Shown here: positions 6,561 through 7,403 of the stretch, piece after piece
How positions within the stretch are numbered: position 1 is the first letter of the stretch
How the letters are laid out: the number at the start of each line of letters is the position of its first letter
Source: Verrucomicrobiota bacterium
GTDB lineage: Bacteria > Verrucomicrobiota > Verrucomicrobiia > Limisphaerales > UBA9464
Direction: 5' to 3'
Assembly (NCBI GenBank): GCA_026397675.1
Contig: JAPLUH010000218.1
Span: forward strand, 1-7,403
DNA: 7,403 nt
Program-made: the position numbers and the translations under genes
The notes under the pieces: generated by a model
The model's input: only the letters and a program-made list of their open reading frames with translations
Told to the model about the DNA's origin: nothing
Database searches by the model: none

Positions 6561-7403
6561 GTGAACACGCGTCTCATCCATCTCGCGGTCGTTGCGGCCA
6601 TCACCGCGGGCCGGCTTTGCGGACAGGCTCCGGCCGCCCCTGCTGCCCCGGGAGCCCCATTGGCCCCGACGGCCATCACTTTCCCCGCGACCACGGTGGC
6701 CCCGGCCACTCCTGCGTCTTCGGCGACCGCTGGCACGGCCTTCCCGGCGTTCCCTGAGCCTCCGTCGCGTTTGAGGAAGGCGACTAACGCGGCCGCCCCG
6801 GCCCCGGCAGTTTCGACCAATTTTCCGTCGGCCCTGCCGCGGGCCTTCCCACGTCCCGCGTCCCCGGCTCCGTCTGCGCCGATAGGAGCCTCTTCGGCGG
6901 CCGGTGGATCTAAGGCCGGTTCAGCGGGCGCGGGTAAGTCGGCGGCCAAGCCAGGTGCTGCTGCTGCCGGTCAACCCTCAGAGGAGGATCAGGCAATGAA
7001 CGACGCCACACTAAAAGCGTTGCGTGAGAGTCGCGGAACCAATCAGCCGGGCGATTCGATCGTTTTCAAGGATCAGGATCTGAATGTCTTTTTGGACCAG
7101 GTCTATGGTCCTCTGGTCAAGCGGACGGTCCTTCGGGCGCAGGGTCTGCCCCAGGTTAAGATCAGCATCGATACTCAGACCACCCTCACTGAAAGCGAAG
7201 AAGTTCAGATGTGGGACACGGTGTTGGCCCTCAATGGCATCACCATGATTCCTCAGGGTGAGAAGTTCGTGACTGCAGTGCCGGTGGCTCAAGCGTTGCA
7301 AGAGGGAGCCAAGTTTTCGGACAAGCCGGCCGATCAGTATGCTGAAGCCAGCCAGTTTGTAACCCATGTGGTCCAACTGAAACATGTGGCCATCGAAGAA
7401 GCC
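6561..7403 (+). CDS. Secretin (PilQ/GspD-like), N-terminal part, 3' end outside window
   Basis: The frame runs from GTG 6561 to the last base without a stop, giving 281 residues of a protein probably more than twice that length. Secretins form the outer-membrane pore of type IV pili and type II secretion systems. Residues 1 to about 21 (MNTRLIHLAVVAAITAG and on) look like a Sec signal peptide. LCGQ is a poor lipobox, so a lipoprotein is unlikely. Residues 22-139 are Ala/Pro/Ser-rich. The N0 domain spans about 165-245, with DSIVFKDQDLNVFLDQVYGP (165-184), VKISIDTQTTLTESE (199-213) and LALNGITMIPQGEKFVTAVP (222-241). THVVQLKHVAIEEA (268-281) begins the N1 domain. GTG lies 6 nt after the upstream TAA in the same frame, with only a weak AAGAAG behind it. 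A stronger internal start exists at ATG 6996. N0 is shared by several secretin classes, so PilQ or GspD cannot be chosen. Confidence 0.88.
   Translation, partial: MNTRLIHLAVVAAITAGRLCGQAPAAPAAPGAPLAPTAITFPATTVAPATPASSATAGTAFPAFPEPPSRLRKATNAAAPAPAVSTNFPSALPRAFPRPASPAPSAPIGASSAAGGSKAGSAGAGKSAAKPGAAAAGQPSEEDQAMNDATLKALRESRGTNQPGDSIVFKDQDLNVFLDQVYGPLVKRTVLRAQGLPQVKISIDTQTTLTESEEVQMWDTVLALNGITMIPQGEKFVTAVPVAQALQEGAKFSDKPADQYAEASQFVTHVVQLKHVAIEEA
6624..6977 (+). other. Ala/Pro-rich low-complexity segment of the secretin N-terminus
   Basis: Residues 22-139 consist mostly of Ala, Pro, Ser, Thr and Gly. Recurring FP pairs appear (TFPA, AFPAFPEP, NFPS, AFPRP), and a Lys/Gly/Ala part follows towards the end. 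It sits between the signal peptide and N0, where secretins normally have little or nothing, although some carry extra domains there. It is probably a flexible periplasmic spacer. The very GC-rich DNA here also opens long meaningless frames on both strands. Confidence 0.7.
6981..6998 (+). promoter_or_regulatory. Possible internal in-frame translation start in the secretin gene
   Basis: GAGGAGG (6981-6987) lies 8 nt before ATG 6996, in frame with the secretin (Met146). It is a much better initiation signal than that of the annotated GTG. The ATG is immediately after the Ala/Pro segment and before N0. A product begun here would lack the signal peptide, so it may simply be Glu-Glu codons that happen to resemble a ribosome site. 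Confidence 0.3.

Noticed and set aside
6579..6629. Possible lipoprotein signal in the secretin (GRLCGQ)
   Set aside because: The residues before Cys20 (Gly-Arg-Leu) do not fit a lipobox; an ordinary Sec signal is more likely.
6239..6949. 236-codon minus-strand open frame opposite the PilO tail and secretin Ala/Pro region
   Set aside because: Its Ala/Gly/Pro/Val repetition simply mirrors the low-complexity GC-rich sense sequence; no recognisable family.

Overview
The window is about 60% GC by eye. It looks chromosomal, from a Gram-negative-type bacterium with an outer membrane, because it encodes a secretin. The long Ala/Pro/Ser/Thr-rich tails with 'TN' and 'FP' motifs, a GspE / fused PilM-PilN / PilO / secretin cassette, and a radical SAM protein of a type I associate with Planctomycetes and Verrucomicrobia together suggest the PVC superphylum, perhaps Verrucomicrobiota. 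That assignment is an inference from style and gene content, not a proof. I see no rRNA, tRNA, CRISPR array, insertion sequence or phage gene.

Left part (1-1479, + strand): the 3' end of plsX, then fabH after a 15-nt gap. This is the classic plsX-fabH pair of phospholipid and fatty acid synthesis. PlsX makes acyl-phosphate from acyl-ACP for phospholipid assembly, and FabH starts fatty acid chains. FabH has an intact Cys-His-Asn triad and appears to start at TTG. The cluster ends here, since the next gene lies on the opposite strand.

Middle (1528-2499, - strand): a single gene for a radical SAM enzyme with a CxxxCxxC cluster motif. It resembles the Elp3-like/TIGR01210 (RaSEA-like) group, and its substrate in bacteria is not known to me. 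It converges on fabH and diverges from the next operon. The 181-bp divergent spacer (2500-2680) carries two overlapping short inverted repeats but no convincing sigma-70 or sigma-54 promoter.

Right part (2681-7403, + strand): a tightly packed operon for a type IV pilus / type II secretion type machine. In order it has a PilB/GspE assembly ATPase, a single-chain PilM-PilN fusion equivalent in layout to GspL, a PilO/GspM-like inner-membrane protein, and the 5' part of a PilQ/GspD-like secretin that runs off the window end. The first two junctions are ATGA overlaps with strong upstream Shine-Dalgarno sequences. The secretin starts at GTG 6 nt after the preceding stop and has a long Ala/Pro-rich segment before its N0 domain. 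Together these would form the cytoplasmic motor, the inner-membrane alignment platform and the outer-membrane pore. Pseudopilins, the GspF/PilC platform protein and any retraction ATPase are not in the window, so pilus and secretion functions cannot be told apart.

No wholly new system is evident. The points most worth a second look are the PilM-PilN fusion that keeps an internal PilN-type motif, the in-frame start with a strong ribosome site just before the secretin N0 domain, and the orphan radical SAM gene.
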